The notes under the pieces: generated by a model
What the model saw: the letters and a program-made list of their open reading frames with translations, nothing else
Databases searched by the model: none
What the model was told of the DNA's origin: nothing
Shown here: positions 62,616-64,000 of the stretch, in pieces
Numbering within the stretch: the stretch's first letter is position 1
Layout of the letters: every line of letters begins with the position of its first letter
Origin: Pseudomonas sp. N040
GTDB lineage: Bacteria > Pseudomonadota > Gammaproteobacteria > Pseudomonadales > Pseudomonadaceae
NCBI RefSeq assembly: GCF_015637705.1
Contig: NZ_JADOBE010000004.1
Span: 62,001-126,000 of the forward strand
Length of the DNA stretch: 64,000 nt
Reading direction: 5' to 3'
Translations under genes and position numbers: made by a program

Positions 62616-64000
62616 GGGCGCTCTCTTTCGGCAAACAGGGCTTTGACGAAGTCATCCGCGGCAAAGGTGCGCAGATCATCGATCCCCTCACCCACGCCAA
62701 TGTAGCGAATGGGCAGGCTGAACTGCTTGGCCAGGGCAAAGATCACCCCGCCCTTGGCCGTGCCATCCAGCTTGGTCAGCGCCAGGCCGGTCAGTTCTAC
62801 GGCCTGGTTGAACTGGCGGGTCTGGTTGATGGCGTTCTGCCCGGTACCGGCATCCAGCACCAGCAGCACCTCGTGCGGCGCCGCCTGATCGAGCTTGCCG
62901 ATCACCCGGCGCACCTTCTTCAGCTCTTCCATCAGGTTGTCTTTGGTGTGCAGGCGCCCGGCGGTATCGGCGATCAGCACATCGATGCCACGGGCCTTGG
63001 CCGCCTGCACCGCATCGAAGATCACCGACGCCGAGTCGGCGCCGGTGTGCTGGGCGATCACCGGGATCTGGTTACGTTCGCCCCACACCTGCAGCTGCTC
63101 GACGGCCGCGGCGCGGAAGGTATCGCCGGCCGCCAGCATGACCTTCTTGCCCTCCAGCTGCAGCTTCTTCGCCAGCTTGCCGATGGTGGTGGTCTTGCCC
63201 GCGCCGTTCACGCCGACCACCAGGATCACATAGGGCTGAATGGCCTTGTCGATCTGCAGCGGCTTTTCCACCGGCTTGAGCAGCAACTGCAGCTCTTCCT
63301 GCAGCGCCTTGTACAACGCCCCGCTGTCGGCCAGCTCCTTGCGCGCCACGCGGCGGGTCAGGCTCTGCACGATCTGGCTGGTGGCCTCGACGCCGACATC
63401 GGCGGTCAGCAGGCGGGTCTCCAGCTCATCGAGCAGCTCATCGTCGATGGCCTTCTTGCCCAGGAACAGGCTGGCCATGCCTTCGCCAAGGCTGGCGCTG
63501 GTTTTCGACAGGCCCTGCTTGAGGCGCAGGAAAATGCCCTCCTTGCTGCCTTCGCCCGGCTTCGGCTCGACGGTCGGCGCCAGCGGCGCGACGACCACGG
63601 GCGGCTCGGCAGGGCTGGCCAGCGGCGCATGGCTGACTTCGGCGCCAGCATTGATGCGAAAGCGCGAGAAACCTGGCGCCGGCGGCGCGGCGGGATTCGG
63701 CGCAAGGGGCGTGGTGGCCACCGGCATGCCCGCCGCAGGCAGCACCGGCACAGCTGCCGGCGGCTCGCTGGCAGCTGCGGCAACGGCAGTGGCAGTGGCA
63801 ACCGGGGTCTCAGCGACAGGCGCCGGCGCCAGCGGCGCCGCTGGCGGAACCATTGGACTCGGGACAATCTGGGGTTCGGCCCTGGGAGCCACCACCGCAG
63901 GCGGCTCGACCAGCGCAGCCGGGACAACTGGCGCAACCGGCGGCGCTGCAGGCTCCGTGGTCACTGTCGGCACGGGGGGAGCGGCGGTAGCGGCCTCAGG
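62612..64000 (-). CDS. ftsY: FtsY, signal recognition particle receptor (5' end outside window)
   Basis: SRP receptor GTPase that docks ribosome-nascent chains at the inner membrane. The frame remains open to the window edge, so the N terminus is missing. The visible N part is an extremely Pro/Ala/Val-rich A-domain linker (about 140 residues), then the NG domain: helical N (LKQGLSKTSASLGEGMASLFLGKKAID), G1 VNGAGKTTTIGKLA, G3 DTAGRLHTKDNLMEELKKV, and TKLDGTAKGGVIF. Overlaps ftsE by 4 bp. Confidence 0.96.
   Translation of the reverse strand, partial: PEAATAAPPVPTVTTEPAAPPVAPVVPAALVEPPAVVAPRAEPQIVPSPMVPPAAPLAPAPVAETPVATATAVAAAASEPPAAVPVLPAAGMPVATTPLAPNPAAPPAPGFSRFRINAGAEVSHAPLASPAEPPVVVAPLAPTVEPKPGEGSKEGIFLRLKQGLSKTSASLGEGMASLFLGKKAIDDELLDELETRLLTADVGVEATSQIVQSLTRRVARKELADSGALYKALQEELQLLLKPVEKPLQIDKAIQPYVILVVGVNGAGKTTTIGKLAKKLQLEGKKVMLAAGDTFRAAAVEQLQVWGERNQIPVIAQHTGADSASVIFDAVQAAKARGIDVLIADTAGRLHTKDNLMEELKKVRRVIGKLDQAAPHEVLLVLDAGTGQNAINQTRQFNQAVELTGLALTKLDGTAKGGVIFALAKQFSLPIRYIGVGEGIDDLRTFAADDFVKALFAERERP

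Overview
The window is a dense, GC-rich chromosomal segment of a Pseudomonas-type gammaproteobacterium. The gene order (hslVU, DUF971, phaD/phaF/phaI, ubiE-ubiJ-ubiB, hisI-hisE, tatABC; and pilU-pilT, yggS-proC-yggT-DUF167, metX-metW, rdgB-hemW, thiS-thiG-trmB, mtgA, rpoH-ftsX-ftsE-ftsY) and the protein sequences (PhaF/PhaI phasins, PhaD, MetX/MetW) fit Pseudomonas sensu lato. I do not assign a species. I see no rRNA, tRNA, CRISPR array, prophage or complete insertion sequence.

Layout. (1) 1-21.1 kb is a conserved housekeeping block. The minus-strand run is maeB (cut by the window edge), an M48 lipoprotein protease, a secreted thermonuclease and rpmE. The plus-strand run is priA, argS, a SPOR protein, hslV, hslU, DUF971 and phaD. 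Then come phaF, phaI and a PHA-granule-region gene on minus, and ubiE, ubiJ, ubiB, hisI, hisE, tatA, tatB, tatC, rsmE and rarD on plus. The PHA synthase/depolymerase genes phaC1-phaZ-phaC2, which normally lie between DUF971 and phaD, are absent; only 100 bp remain there. (2) 21.1-44.7 kb is a more accessory, lipid- and redox-flavoured region: a GcvR-like regulator, a GNAT enzyme, malate synthase G, an AraC regulator divergent from an AlkK-like acyl-CoA synthetase, an epoxide-hydrolase-like enzyme, a zinc dehydrogenase, ahpC-ahpF, dbpA, two HSL-family esterases flanking a wax ester synthase/diacylglycerol acyltransferase (WS/DGAT) with an unusual Lys/Ala-rich tail, another hydrolase, a DJ-1-like protein without its cysteine, an OYE-type flavoenzyme, an HTH protein and a coniferyl-aldehyde-type dehydrogenase. 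(3) 44.7-64 kb is a second housekeeping block: pilU/pilT, yggS-proC-yggT-DUF167, a dynamin-like GTPase, metX-metW, DUF4426-rdgB-hemW-DUF3392, trmB-thiG-thiS-DUF423, mtgA, rpoH, ftsX, ftsE and 5'-truncated ftsY. As I recall, blocks 1 and 3 lie on opposite sides of oriC in P. aeruginosa PAO1, so the window probably spans a rearrangement junction.

How parts work together. A textbook sigma-32 promoter precedes hslVU and the gene for sigma-32 itself (rpoH) is in the window behind a putative AlgU-type promoter, so stress-sigma source and target are both visible. The PHA regulator and phasins persist without a synthase, while a WS/DGAT with a PhaF-like basic tail sits 22 kb away; a switch from polyester to neutral-lipid storage is a testable inference. 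Non-coding features include a 268-bp MITE at the ubiE stop codon, two perfect DnaA-box sequences plus a third degenerate one between rarD and gcvR, a 21-bp-spaced direct repeat in the araC/acs divergent region, palindromes before the WS/DGAT gene, a terminator hairpin embedded in the thermonuclease signal-peptide codons, and a 750-bp inverted composite repeat between mtgA and rpoH.
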